Under the pieces are notes generated by a model that did no database searches, was not told where the DNA came from, and saw nothing but the letters and a program-made list of their open reading frames with translations. Source: Amycolatopsis sp. CA-126428 (lineage in GTDB: Bacteria; Actinomycetota; Actinomycetes; Mycobacteriales; Pseudonocardiaceae). Taken from it: a stretch of 43,681 nt of DNA. The stretch lies in the NCBI RefSeq assembly GCF_002904335.1, contig NZ_PPHF01000050.1:1-43681 (forward strand), written 5' to 3'. Position numbers and translations under genes: made by a program. Shown here in pieces: positions 1-7,701 of the stretch. Position 1 is the first letter of the stretch; each line of letters starts with the position of its first letter.

Positions 1-2
1 AC

Positions 3-209
3 TTTTTCGGTGCCGGCATGCTCTGCATCCTCCCTGGGATCAGAGCCTGCACAGAACCCGGGGCGCATCAACTGGGCGCAATGGTCGCTGCTAGGAAAAA
101 AATTGCACACGGCGATGGCGAGCAGGTTACGGAAGGACGCGCGCTTGGCTGGGCAGATGTAGCCCAGACGATTGGGAAACATCTAGAGTCACTTTTTGAT
201 CCCACCTAA
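3..209 (+). CDS. HEPN-domain protein, C-terminal part (cut by left edge)
   Basis: The frame is open from the window edge, so the true start lies to the left; about 68 residues are visible. They contain R-K-K-I-A-H-G followed by alternating hydrophobic helix residues (ADVAQTIGKHLESLF) and then the stop. R followed by four residues and H is the catalytic motif of HEPN domains, and a closing helix after it is typical of the RiboL-PSP/MAE_28990-like HEPN group. HEPN proteins are usually RNases in toxin-antitoxin or phage-defence loci, which suits the island context. The family call rests on one motif and helix pattern, so another helical protein is possible. An internal ATG at 18 is probably not the start. 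Confidence 0.45.
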   Translation, partial: FFGAGMLCILPGIRACTEPGAHQLGAMVAARKKIAHGDGEQVTEGRALGWADVAQTIGKHLESLFDPT

Positions 210-305
210 GTAAGCTGTTACGACTGAAGCCGTTTGGCCAGCAGCTCAACACTCGGGCACGCAAGCGTTACTCTCCGTCGGCGGCGGGATACCTAAAGGC
301 CCACG

Positions 306-352
306 CAAGTCGAAGCCCTGTCCAACAAATGGGTGGACAGGGCTTCGACTTG
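306..352. repeat. perfect 19-bp inverted repeat, 9-nt loop
   Basis: Positions 306-324 and 334-352 are exact reverse complements, separated by nine bases (325-333). The right arm lies inside the first codons of the kinase-like fragment (GGQGFDL); the left arm has no coding role. The stem is strong enough to act as a terminator for the HEPN gene, but there is no T-run. It may instead be a fold-back duplication left by the rearrangement that removed the 5' half of the next gene. Confidence 0.8.
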
Positions 353-685
353 CCGGGCGTTAGTAAGTTTCGTCCTCCAGAGATGCCCACAGGAGCGTGG
401 GTCGAACGCATTCAGGCGACGTGCCAGGGGATGGGAGCCAAGCTCTCGTTCGTCTGGGTCTACTGCGACGCGGAGACGATGCACACCTACGTACGCCACC
501 GTGGCGCCGCGCGCGACGCCACGAAACTCGCGAACTGGGAGAGCTACCTCGCCGGGATCGACCTCGAGCTACGACCGCCCGTCCCTCACGTCGTCATCGA
601 CAACTCGGCGTCCAGCAAGCCTCTCCAGGACCAGGCGAGGAACCTGGTCAGCACCGTACTGAGTGAGGATTCAGAGCAGCAGTGA
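329..685 (+). pseudogene. kinase-like P-loop protein, C-terminal remnant
   Basis: This frame gives 118 residues. They look like the C-terminal half of a small nucleotide-kinase-type ATPase: a beta strand LSFVWVYCD, an Arg/Lys-rich lid-like stretch (YVRHRGAARDATK), then VPHVVIDNS and a closing helix. No Walker A motif is present here or in the open frame upstream, although such kinases normally run about 180-200 residues. The missing half coincides with the perfect inverted repeat at 306-352, so I read this as a 5'-truncated remnant. It could still be translated from the ATG at 329, but no good ribosome-binding site precedes it. Its stop overlaps the dehydrogenase start (GTGA, 682-685), so an intact ancestor was probably translationally coupled to that enzyme. 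Confidence 0.5.
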
Positions 686-1635
686 CCACGACAACGCGCA
701 TCCTTGTCAGCTCCGAGACGGACGACCTGGTCGGCCAAGAGCTGTTCAGCCAGCTCGACTCCGTCGAAGTCATCCCGTACGACCCCACGACGACAAACCT
801 GGACGAGCGGCAGCGTCAGGCTGAGATCTTCGTGGCGCCCTACCGGGGCACCAACCGCCCCATGGCATTGATGGCGCAGATGCCCAACCTTCGGATGGTC
901 CAGATCACGGCGGCCGGCACGGACGAGTGGGCGAATGAGGTCCCGGATGGCGTCGTCCTCGCCGGCGCGCGAGGGGCACACGCCGGACCGGTCTCCGAAT
1001 GGGTGCTGTCTGCCGCACTGACCCAGTACCGCCAATGGCCGGCACTGGTGCGATTCCAGGACGAGCACACGTGGGCGCACCGCAAGTTCGCTGCTGACAC
1101 TCTTCGTGGTAAGCGGGCTCTTATCGTCGGAGCGGGCAGCATCGGTTCAGCCGTTGCTAGACTGTTCACAGCGTTCGGCACTGAGTCCACACTTGTCGCC
1201 AGCACGAGCCGGGAAGGTGTCCACGCAGCATCCGAGATTCCAACCCTCCTTGCAGGGCATCACATCGTCGTAATCACGGCTCCACTCAACGACAAAACTC
1301 GAGATCTGGTCGATAAGAATTTCCTGACGACAATGAATGACGGAGCACTGCTAATCAATGCAGGCCGAGGAAAAATTGTCAACACTGACGCACTAAAGGC
1401 CGAATTGCAGTCCGGGCGCCTGCGCGCGGCATTAGATGTCACCGAACCGGAACCGCTCCCCAGAGGGCACCCGATCTGGTCCTATCCCAACGTGATAATC
1501 AGTCCACACTCAGCGCGGACGGTACCAGGGACCAACGCTCTCTGCTACGGTGTGGCCGTCGAGCAGGTCAAAGCTTTTTTGGAGGGAAGAACTCCAACAA
1601 ATGCGGCGCGACGTACGAAAACATGCGAAAACTAA
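682..1635 (+). CDS. D-isomer 2-hydroxyacid dehydrogenase family protein
   Basis: A 317-residue NAD(P)-dependent oxidoreductase of the D-lactate/phosphoglycerate dehydrogenase superfamily. Visible are the Rossmann motif GAGSIG (about residues 150-155), the catalytic Arg in INAGRGKIVN (about 228), Glu in ALDVTEPEPLP and His in SPHSA (about 276), so the triad is complete. Length matches the family. It starts with GTG at 682, overlapping the stop of the kinase-like remnant by four bases, which implies translational coupling. The substrate cannot be read from sequence. The pairing with a kinase-like gene on an integrated element suggests a small accessory module rather than core metabolism; that is inference. 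Codon use is slightly less GC-rich than in the chromosome to the right. Confidence 0.85.
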   Translation: MTTTTRILVSSETDDLVGQELFSQLDSVEVIPYDPTTTNLDERQRQAEIFVAPYRGTNRPMALMAQMPNLRMVQITAAGTDEWANEVPDGVVLAGARGAHAGPVSEWVLSAALTQYRQWPALVRFQDEHTWAHRKFAADTLRGKRALIVGAGSIGSAVARLFTAFGTESTLVASTSREGVHAASEIPTLLAGHHIVVITAPLNDKTRDLVDKNFLTTMNDGALLINAGRGKIVNTDALKAELQSGRLRAALDVTEPEPLPRGHPIWSYPNVIISPHSARTVPGTNALCYGVAVEQVKAFLEGRTPTNAARRTKTCEN

Positions 1636-1688
1636 CACTTCAAGACATTGCTATACGCCAATATTGCAACGCCGGACCACTCCATAAG

Positions 1689-2255
1689 TCAAACTTGAAT
1701 AATGTCATTCTCCCTTGCCCAAGCCTCGAATCCACCCGGGGCAAGCGGAAGTCTATACTTACCGAGAAGTAGCTCATCGACCATGGCGGACACAAATCCA
1801 ATAGTGAGCAACTTCTGATTAATGGCTTCACACAGCAAAGCCAGCGTTGGCTTGAGATTTATGTCATTGTCGTGCGCAGCTCGCCGCCCAGCGCCGTCGT
1901 CAATGACCGCCCACGCGTCACCTATGCTCTTCGTAAGAGCAAGAACGGCGGCTTCGCCACGATTCCTAGTGCCGCGCACCAAAAGTGAAGAAAACTCCGC
2001 AAAGCTACTGACCTCCTCTACGGTACGGAGTTCACGTTGTTCGATCCAGTCAGCATTAAGAGTCGCTTTTATTCTCTCATCCCTGACCGTCATCTCGCCT
2101 AACTCGACTGCCACCATGTCCGGAATAAGAACCCTACGCGTGCCAGCAACAATTTTCAGGACACCCAGAATGTCACGCTGAGCAAAGTGCGCAAGGGGAC
2201 TCGTGTCGAAAACAAGGTAATCATCTGAGGATTCCGCCTTTTGAGACTTCATCAA
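1689..2255 (-). CDS. PIN-domain protein, probable toxin/RNase
   Basis: A 188-residue protein with the acidic pattern of PIN nucleases: Asp in LVFDTSPLAHF near residue 17, Glu in VAVELGE, Glu in RGEAAVLAL and Asp pair in VIDDGAGRRAA. PIN domains are Mg-dependent RNases, often toxins of VapBC-type pairs. The ATG overlaps the stop of the XRE/ImmA-IrrE gene by four bases (2252-2255), so the two are co-expressed and translationally coupled. The large partner replaces the usual small VapB antitoxin. The region is AT-richer than the chromosome beyond 4 kb, fitting horizontal transfer. It converges with the dehydrogenase; the 53-bp gap between them holds nothing recognisable. Confidence 0.8.
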   Translation of the reverse strand: MMKSQKAESSDDYLVFDTSPLAHFAQRDILGVLKIVAGTRRVLIPDMVAVELGEMTVRDERIKATLNADWIEQRELRTVEEVSSFAEFSSLLVRGTRNRGEAAVLALTKSIGDAWAVIDDGAGRRAAHDNDINLKPTLALLCEAINQKLLTIGFVSAMVDELLLGKYRLPLAPGGFEAWARENDIIQV

Positions 2256-3376
2256 ATCAGATCCCAGATGGCCCCTTCCGGAACTGTTGGCAATTCAGGC
2301 AATTCTTCCTCGGCCCACGCGTCGAACAAGAGGTCCGTAGCCCGCGCGGCAGTGACTATCTCTGACCTGAAGAGGTTAAGAACACCTTCCTCATATAGAC
2401 GCGGCAGATGAGGGGCGCTAAGTTCGTCTTCCGGGATCAGATTGAAATCAACGATATCAGCCCTGCTTGTCCTGAATTCACGAATTCGTGCTGCCTCTTC
2501 ATGGCTAACTACTCTCAGGTCTCGAAGCCGCTTGCTCAGCGTGGACATATCAACCCTAAACTTACTGGCTGACTTCACTGCGGCAATTCGGAGAGCATCG
2601 TCATCCTCGACAACCGCTTCGATCACAGAGCGCCAATAGTTGACGATTCCCTTCTCGGGGAGCAGCAACGCGCGAGCGAACTCATCTAGCCGTGCTTCAA
2701 GCGCACTCTCGTTTCCACTCAGAATACGCCAGTCCACAGAGTACTCGTCGGCAATCATGAAGTGTCCGAGTTCGTGAGCAAGTGCTATACGTCTTCGGCC
2801 GACTTGCAGTCGACCATTCACGAGCGCAACCCCACCTTGAGCCAAAAGCAAGGATGCCGCGTCAGCCGCGTCAGAACCAAGATCGAAACAGAAAGCGTAA
2901 AGCCCCAGTTCCGCAACCGCCTCGGAGATTCGATAGAAAGGCTCTTCGTCGTCCAGACCCAGCTTCCGTCGAACATCTGCAGCCATCTGATCAGCCGCTT
3001 GCCTAGAAGCAGGCCGACGCATGGCCTCTACACGAATCCCAGGTAGATCCTTGCCATGCTTTGCCACGAACTCGACGTTCCACGCTAGCCGCTCGATCAG
3101 GCGATCGATAGCCGACGTCGCCTCGGCATGCCCTTGCACGTTGCGATGAGACACAACTGCCGGCGGAGTCTCCATGATGAACCACTCGATACGCTCACCT
3201 AGCTCATCAGCGATGCGCGCCAACTCGAGGGCGGAGACACGTCGAACTCCACCCTCGACCTTCGCCAACGCAGACCGGTCTAACGAGACAGCGGAAGCCA
3301 GCTCGTCTTGGGTCATGCCAGCGCGCTGCCTGGCTTCGGCAATCTTCTTGCCCATGGTCACCCCGTCGACCGTCAC
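2252..3376 (-). CDS. XRE-family HTH plus ImmA/IrrE metallopeptidase
   Basis: A 374-residue fusion. Residues about 8-65 form an XRE-type helix-turn-helix (IAEARQRAGMTQDELA, then LDRSALAKVEGG). Around residue 201 is the zinc-peptidase motif HELGH. The long C-terminal region is helical without recognised motifs. In known ImmA/IrrE systems the protease cleaves a repressor to release gene expression; here DNA-binding and protease parts are fused, so it may be antitoxin, sensor and autoregulator of the PIN gene it overlaps. Start choice: GTG at 3376 sits six bases after a TAAAAT -10 box (3383-3388) and would be leaderless; ATG at 3355 with GGGGTG upstream is the alternative. Confidence 0.85.
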   Translation of the reverse strand: MTVDGVTMGKKIAEARQRAGMTQDELASAVSLDRSALAKVEGGVRRVSALELARIADELGERIEWFIMETPPAVVSHRNVQGHAEATSAIDRLIERLAWNVEFVAKHGKDLPGIRVEAMRRPASRQAADQMAADVRRKLGLDDEEPFYRISEAVAELGLYAFCFDLGSDAADAASLLLAQGGVALVNGRLQVGRRRIALAHELGHFMIADEYSVDWRILSGNESALEARLDEFARALLLPEKGIVNYWRSVIEAVVEDDDALRIAAVKSASKFRVDMSTLSKRLRDLRVVSHEEAARIREFRTSRADIVDFNLIPEDELSAPHLPRLYEEGVLNLFRSEIVTAARATDLLFDAWAEEELPELPTVPEGAIWDLI

Positions 3377-3849
3377 TGTGCGATTTTAGAACAGCCGCCA
3401 CCAGCGCGGCTAGTCATCTCACTCAGTGACCCCTGTTCAGGTGTATACTTCCCGCCCTTTGCGCCCTTGCACGTAGAGCGTCCGGTCGACTACCCTGCGC
3501 CCACAGTGCAGGTGGAAGCCAGATGTCGACACGACTTGTACAGAGAGCGGTCGCTGCGGGGCATCACGCTGTTACGCTGCCAACCGTCTCGATGTGGTGA
3601 ATACCACTCGAATGGCCCAACTTAAGTCTTGCTCTACGAGGCCGCGACACACTAGGACTTCACAGCCTGCGAGCGGATACGAGCTCCATCTGACGCCACA
3701 CCTGCCGCTGTTCACCGGTCCGTCTCAGCCAGCGCTAGTCTCAGTTCCAGTCTCATTCAGCCCAATCCACCGGCGTCCACCGAGGGACGCTCAACGCTCT
3801 GACCTGCGGCTCACGGCTAGCCGGACCGCCGCGTACGGCCGTGTGCAGA
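3377..3849. other. intergenic, right margin of the integrated element
   Basis: No convincing gene. Near the left side, TAAAAT on the minus strand (3383-3388) is a good -10 box for the ImmA/IrrE gene; a matching -35 is not clear. A short perfect dyad, GTGGT-GAAT-ACCAC, lies at 3594-3607. The rest is non-coding sequence leading into the tRNA fragment at 3850. No integrase gene is present on this side of the element. Confidence 0.5.
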
Positions 3850-3903
3850 CTTGGAAAGCGTGTTGGGTTCACGCCCTCGCAGGTTCGAATCCTGTATCCT
3901 CCG
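3850..3903 (+). repeat. 3' fragment of tRNA-Ser(GGA): attachment-site scar
   Basis: The sequence from the anticodon loop (TTGGAAA, anticodon GGA) to the acceptor 3' strand (ATCCTCC at 3896-3902, then discriminator G) matches a serine tRNA. It has the 3' anticodon strand GCGTG, a long variable arm GGG-TTCAC-GCCC and T-arm GCAGG-TTCGAAT-CCT. The 5' half is absent: the bases before the loop (CAGAC) do not pair with GCGTG, and no GGAGGAT acceptor strand lies upstream. Tyrosine integrases commonly use exactly this anticodon-loop-to-3'-end segment as att core, regenerating an intact tRNA at one end and leaving such a fragment at the other. The intact copy should be left of the window. Confidence 0.85.
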
Positions 3904-3917
3904 CCGCAGTAACCAGG

Positions 3918-3955
3918 CAGACGCCGGGCAGCTCTCACGGGCGGCCCGGCGTTTG
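3918..3955 (+). terminator. hairpin terminator after the tRNA fragment
   Basis: CAGACGCCGGGC (3918-3929) pairs with GCCCGGCGTTTG (3944-3955), with one G-U pair. It lies 15 bases past the tRNA 3' end, as expected for the original tRNA-Ser terminator left in place on the chromosomal side of the insertion. Confidence 0.65.
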
Positions 3956-4426
3956 TCGTCTCTGCCCCCTTCCGCCCGGCACGACCGCGCGCGACCCACC
4001 GTCGGTATGTCCCGGACACGATTGCCGGGTGCATTTGGCCCAGCCGATCGTGAAATGCCTTCGGTGCTGCGGAATTCTGGGCCTGTACGAGGAGTTACGA
4101 ACAGGGCTGACCGCAGGTCGTTACTCCGGTCGCGCTAGTCTCACCAGCACCTCGCCCGCCCCTGTCGAGAAAGGCCAGCAGTGGCACGAAAACCGCGCTG
4201 ACCTGGGGTAGCGCTGGCCAGCGACTTCAGTCGGCGGCACTGGTGGCGGGACGACCCCCGCACAGACCGTGATAGGCCCGGCCCCGGACGTTCCCACGTC
4301 CGGGGCCTTGCTGATTGCGGGCCCGCGGTCACTCGGCAAAGTCTGATGATCACGCTGAGTCGCTGGATCTGTTTCAATGGAATCCGTCCCCGTACGACCC
4401 ACCAGAATTCGAGGAGTAGAGGCCCG
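3956..4426. other. intergenic with a strong 12-bp hairpin
   Basis: No supported gene. A perfect 12-bp stem with a TCCC loop (4280-4291 / 4296-4307) is followed by TTGCTGATT and looks like a terminator or RNA 3' end, yet no gene runs into it from the left. An unrecognised small RNA could end there; I see no 4.5S, 6S or tmRNA signature. The promoter of the operon starting at 4427 must lie between 4310 and 4410 but I cannot place it. Confidence 0.45.
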
Positions 4427-4687
4427 ATGGCCGGAGTCGAAGAGATCCGCGCTGGCATCGCGCTCGCCAACGAGAAGGCGTCCGCGAGCATCGCCGCCCT
4501 GCAGCAGGCAGCGCAGTCTCTCGAAGAAGCCCAGCAGTCGCTCGCACAGGCGACGCAAGGGAGCAGCCAGCCCGAAGTGAGCCAGGCGCACGGACTCCTG
4601 GCGGAGGCCCTGCAAAGCATCAACGGCTTGCAGAGCACCGTCCAAGCAAGCATTTCCTCCGCCGACTCCTACTCGGCGCGTCTCTAG
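4427..4687 (+). CDS. small helical protein A of the FtsK-like operon
   Basis: An 86-residue protein, all helix-forming: Ala/Gln/Glu-rich heptads (AALQQAAQSLEEAQQSLAQA), a short SSQP break near residue 50, then a second helix, so a helical hairpin. It has no signal peptide, membrane segment or WXG motif. ATG at 4427 is preceded by GAGGAG and AGAGG, which makes it better than an in-frame ATG 27 codons upstream. It resembles the next gene product in length, hairpin layout and C-terminus (YSARL here, YRSRL there), suggesting tandem duplication. Function unknown; being first in an operon with a multi-domain FtsK ATPase, it may be a substrate, adaptor or structural partner of that motor. Confidence 0.75.
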   Translation: MAGVEEIRAGIALANEKASASIAALQQAAQSLEEAQQSLAQATQGSSQPEVSQAHGLLAEALQSINGLQSTVQASISSADSYSARL

Positions 4688-4691
4688 CCGG

Positions 4692-4937
4692 ATGACGCTC
4701 GCCGAACTCCACCAGCTGCTCACCGCTGCCGTGACCGGGCTCGCCGACGCGCGCGCCCACTCCGAACGGGCCACAAGCCTGCTCGGGGAAGCCCGGCAAG
4801 CTCTCGTGGATGCCCAGGCCAAGGCCGATCCCTGGCTTCCTTCGCAGTACGCACAGGCCGGCGAGGGGCTGGACCAGCTCCTCGTCCGCCTGCACGCCGC
4901 CGAAGATCTGGTGAGCGGATACCGGTCGCGCCTGTAA
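4692..4937 (+). CDS. small helical protein B of the FtsK-like operon
   Basis: An 81-residue helical hairpin: helix one about residues 2-44 (LADARAHSERATSLLGEARQ), a DPWLPSQY break, and helix two to the C-terminus GYRSRL. It starts four bases after the stop of protein A without a clear ribosome-binding site of its own, so it is probably translated by coupling. The break and the C-terminal Y-x-x-R-L correspond to those of protein A. The two may form a heterodimer as WXG100 pairs do, although neither carries WXG or the YxxxD/E export signal. No function is known to me. Confidence 0.7.
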   Translation: MTLAELHQLLTAAVTGLADARAHSERATSLLGEARQALVDAQAKADPWLPSQYAQAGEGLDQLLVRLHAAEDLVSGYRSRL

Positions 4938-4971
4938 TCCTTGTAGGGGACACCTTTTCTTGGGGACGCCG

Positions 4972-7701
4972 ATGGCCAAAAAGTCAGCCGAGCAACGCAA
5001 CCGCGTCGAAACCGCACTCGACCGGGTCCGCCATCAGATCGGACTGGTGCTGGGCGCGGCGGCCGGTGCGCGCCAAGCCGCGGAAGCCGACCTGTCCAAG
5101 CTCCGGCTGGAGCAGGACATCGTCAAGGTCGGCATGAACCACGCCAGTGCCGAGCAGCAGAACGAGTGGTCGCGCCACCCCGCCGCGCACGAAGTGTTCG
5201 CTGCGCTCGGCAGCGTGCGAAGCGCTTTCTACACCGACTGGAGCCAAGGTCCCGCCACGCTGCGGGAGCTGGTCGCGCAGAACGCACCCGGCCCGGCCGG
5301 GCTGCCGGCGGGCGACTGGCTCGGCACGGTCGGGCACAACCCCGGCCTGACCTCGCCCGGGCTGTGGCACGTCGGCACCACCACCGCGGCCGGTGGCGAC
5401 CCGACCCGCACGTTCGACGTCGCCGTCCCGTTGCTCGACGAGTCGCACGTGGCGATCACGTCGGCTCCGAAGACGCGGTCCGCGATCGACGGCATCGTGC
5501 AGAACCTGCTGGTCCGCGTGCTCTCGACGTTCGAGCCCGGCGCGGTGCGCGTGCACCTGTGGGACATCGGGCAGCTGACCGCGATCCTGCCCGACCTTTA
5601 TCCGCTCAGCCACACGAGCGCGCTCTCGCTGTACGACCCCGGCCGGCTGGAGGACCTCCTCGACGAGCTGGCCGGCCACATCCGGCGCATCCACGCCAGC
5701 TGCATGTCCGCCGGGTTCACGTCGCTGCGGGAAACGCGGGCGCACAACGAGCAGCGGGGCGAGCCGTACCGCATCGTCGTGCTCTACGGCAACGGCGAGA
5801 CCCTCGAACCCGAACGCGCCCGCGACCTCAAGCGCGTCGCGAGCGGGGCGCTGGCCGCCGGGATCTGCCTGATCATGGTGGACGTACCGACCGCGGTGAG
5901 CGCGCCGGTCGAGACGCTGAGCCTGCTCGACGACCGGCGCGCGATCAGCAGCATGTCCGGCACCGACCTCGTCGTGGACCTCGATCCCCCGATGCCGTCC
6001 GCGCAGGTCATCCGGGCCATCGACACGATTTCCAAGGCGCTGATCGCCAAGCAGGGCGGCCCGCGGTCGTTCGACGACCTCCTGCCGACGGAGCTGGGCC
6101 AAGAGAGCTCGGCGCGCGAACTGCGGGCCCCGGTCGGGTTCTTCGAAGGCGAGCCGGTCGAGGTCGTGATCGGCGACCCGAGCCCGCACATCCTGATCGG
6201 CGGCCCGTCCGGTTCGGGCAAGACGAACTTCCTGTACGCGCTGCTCGGCAGCCTCTCGGCGCGGTACACGCCGGAAGAGCTGGCGCTGTACCTGCTGGAC
6301 TTCAAGGAAGGCGTCTCGTTCGCCGGCCTGGCGCCGGGCCGGAAGGACGCGAGCTGGCTGCCGCACGCGCGGCTCGTCGGCGTCAACGTCAACACCGACC
6401 GCGAGTTCGGCCTGGCGCTGCTGCGGTTCCTGGCCGACGAGCTGCGCCGCCGGTCCGCGGCCGCGAAGGAACACGAAGTCACGAACCTCGCCGACCTCCG
6501 CGAAGCCGATCCGAGCGGGCACTGGCCGCGGATCGTCGCGGTGATCGACGAGTTCCAGTACCTGTTCGCGGGCCGCGACCAGGTGACCGCGACGGCGACG
6601 CAGCTGCTGGAGGACATCGCGCGGCGCGGCCGGTCGCAGGGCATCCACCTGGTGCTGGCCAGCCAGGACGTCGCCGGCATCGAAGCGTTCTGGGGCAAGC
6701 CGGCGGTGTTCGAGCAGTGCACGCTGCGGATCGCGATGCCGAAGGCGCGGCGCGTGCTGGCCGAGACGAACAACGCGGCCGTGTCGGCGCCGAAGTGGCA
6801 CGCGGTGATCAACCACGACTCCGGCGTCGCGCACGGCAACCAGCTGGCCCACATCCCGGACGCGAGCAGCAAGAACGTGTTCGTCCGGCTGCAGCACCGG
6901 CTGTGGGAGCAGTACGCGGGCCACTTCCCGCGGCCGCGCCTGTTCGACGGCGCGCACCAGCCGGTCCTGGAACGGTTCCCGGCGTACCTGGACCTCAAGC
7001 CGAACTCGAAACCGCGGGCCCTGCTCGGCCAGTCGATCGACGTGACCGAGACGGCGTGCGGCGTCGACCTGCCGCGCGCGCCGGGCCGCAACGTCGCGGT
7101 GCTCGGCTCGGCGACGGCCGAAGCACTGTCCATCATGGACTCGTCGGCGCGGTCGCTGTCCCGGCAGTACGAACCGGGTGAAGTCGAGTTCCTGCTGAGC
7201 TGCCCGATCGAGGCGTGCGCGCCGGCCGCGCTGGAGCTGACCGAGCGGCTGCGCGAGGACGGCCATGCGGCGTCGCTGGTGGACGACCTGACCGGCGTCC
7301 TCGAGTCGATGACCGGCTCGATGTCCGGCGGCGCGAAGGTGCTGCTGCTGTACGGCGTCGACGCGGCTTTGCCTTCGCTGGAAGCCAAAGCGGTCGGCCA
7401 GCTGAAGAGCGGCCTCGATCACCTGCGGGTGGTGCTCAAGCAGGGGCCGGGCCACGGCATCCACACGATCGGCTGGTGGCGCAGCATCGCCCGGCTCAAG
7501 GACACGCTGGGCTTCGGCGGCACCGACGACATCGGCACGTGGGCGGCGCTCGACGTCCAGGGCAACGAGCTGTCGCCGTTCGCGGCGGGCCAGGTCGTGC
7601 ACTGGTCGCCGCGGCCCGGCCGCGCGTTGTTCTTCGACCGCACCACCCACGGCGCACCCGAAGTGATCATCCCGTTCCAGCGTCCGGAGAACGACCGATG
7701 A
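4972..7701 (+). CDS. soluble FtsK/SpoIIIE-type ATPase, three tandem modules
   Basis: A 909-residue protein starting at ATG 4972 (GGGG six bases upstream; an in-frame TTG at 4960 is less likely). An N-terminal coiled coil (about 1-90) is followed by three FtsK-like folds. Module 1 (about 150-350) has a broken P-loop (SAPKTRSA). Module 2 is intact, with Walker A GGPSGSGKTN at residues 410-419, Walker B VIDE at 524-527, and the FtsK hallmark RGRSQGIHLVLASQD. Module 3 (about 690-890) has a broken P-loop (VLGSATAEALS) but keeps a GHGIHTIG sensor-like strand. No membrane segment is visible. This resembles EccC, the type VII secretion motor, except that it is soluble and its active site is central. 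It probably moves protein or DNA; which one is unknown. Confidence 0.8.
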   Translation: MAKKSAEQRNRVETALDRVRHQIGLVLGAAAGARQAAEADLSKLRLEQDIVKVGMNHASAEQQNEWSRHPAAHEVFAALGSVRSAFYTDWSQGPATLRELVAQNAPGPAGLPAGDWLGTVGHNPGLTSPGLWHVGTTTAAGGDPTRTFDVAVPLLDESHVAITSAPKTRSAIDGIVQNLLVRVLSTFEPGAVRVHLWDIGQLTAILPDLYPLSHTSALSLYDPGRLEDLLDELAGHIRRIHASCMSAGFTSLRETRAHNEQRGEPYRIVVLYGNGETLEPERARDLKRVASGALAAGICLIMVDVPTAVSAPVETLSLLDDRRAISSMSGTDLVVDLDPPMPSAQVIRAIDTISKALIAKQGGPRSFDDLLPTELGQESSARELRAPVGFFEGEPVEVVIGDPSPHILIGGPSGSGKTNFLYALLGSLSARYTPEELALYLLDFKEGVSFAGLAPGRKDASWLPHARLVGVNVNTDREFGLALLRFLADELRRRSAAAKEHEVTNLADLREADPSGHWPRIVAVIDEFQYLFAGRDQVTATATQLLEDIARRGRSQGIHLVLASQDVAGIEAFWGKPAVFEQCTLRIAMPKARRVLAETNNAAVSAPKWHAVINHDSGVAHGNQLAHIPDASSKNVFVRLQHRLWEQYAGHFPRPRLFDGAHQPVLERFPAYLDLKPNSKPRALLGQSIDVTETACGVDLPRAPGRNVAVLGSATAEALSIMDSSARSLSRQYEPGEVEFLLSCPIEACAPAALELTERLREDGHAASLVDDLTGVLESMTGSMSGGAKVLLLYGVDAALPSLEAKAVGQLKSGLDHLRVVLKQGPGHGIHTIGWWRSIARLKDTLGFGGTDDIGTWAALDVQGNELSPFAAGQVVHWSPRPGRALFFDRTTHGAPEVIIPFQRPENDR

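Noticed and set aside
3753..4034. A minus-strand frame covering the tRNA fragment
   Set aside because: The sequence is explained by the tRNA arms and terminator; the frame shows no family motif.
5166..7181. A 671-codon plus-strand frame inside the ATPase gene
   Set aside because: Out-of-frame Arg-rich translation of a high-GC gene with no motifs.
4984..7650. An 888-codon open frame antisense to the FtsK-like ATPase
   Set aside because: Composition is Arg/Gln/Val/Asp noise with no motifs; the plus-strand ATPase has Walker motifs and good codon use.
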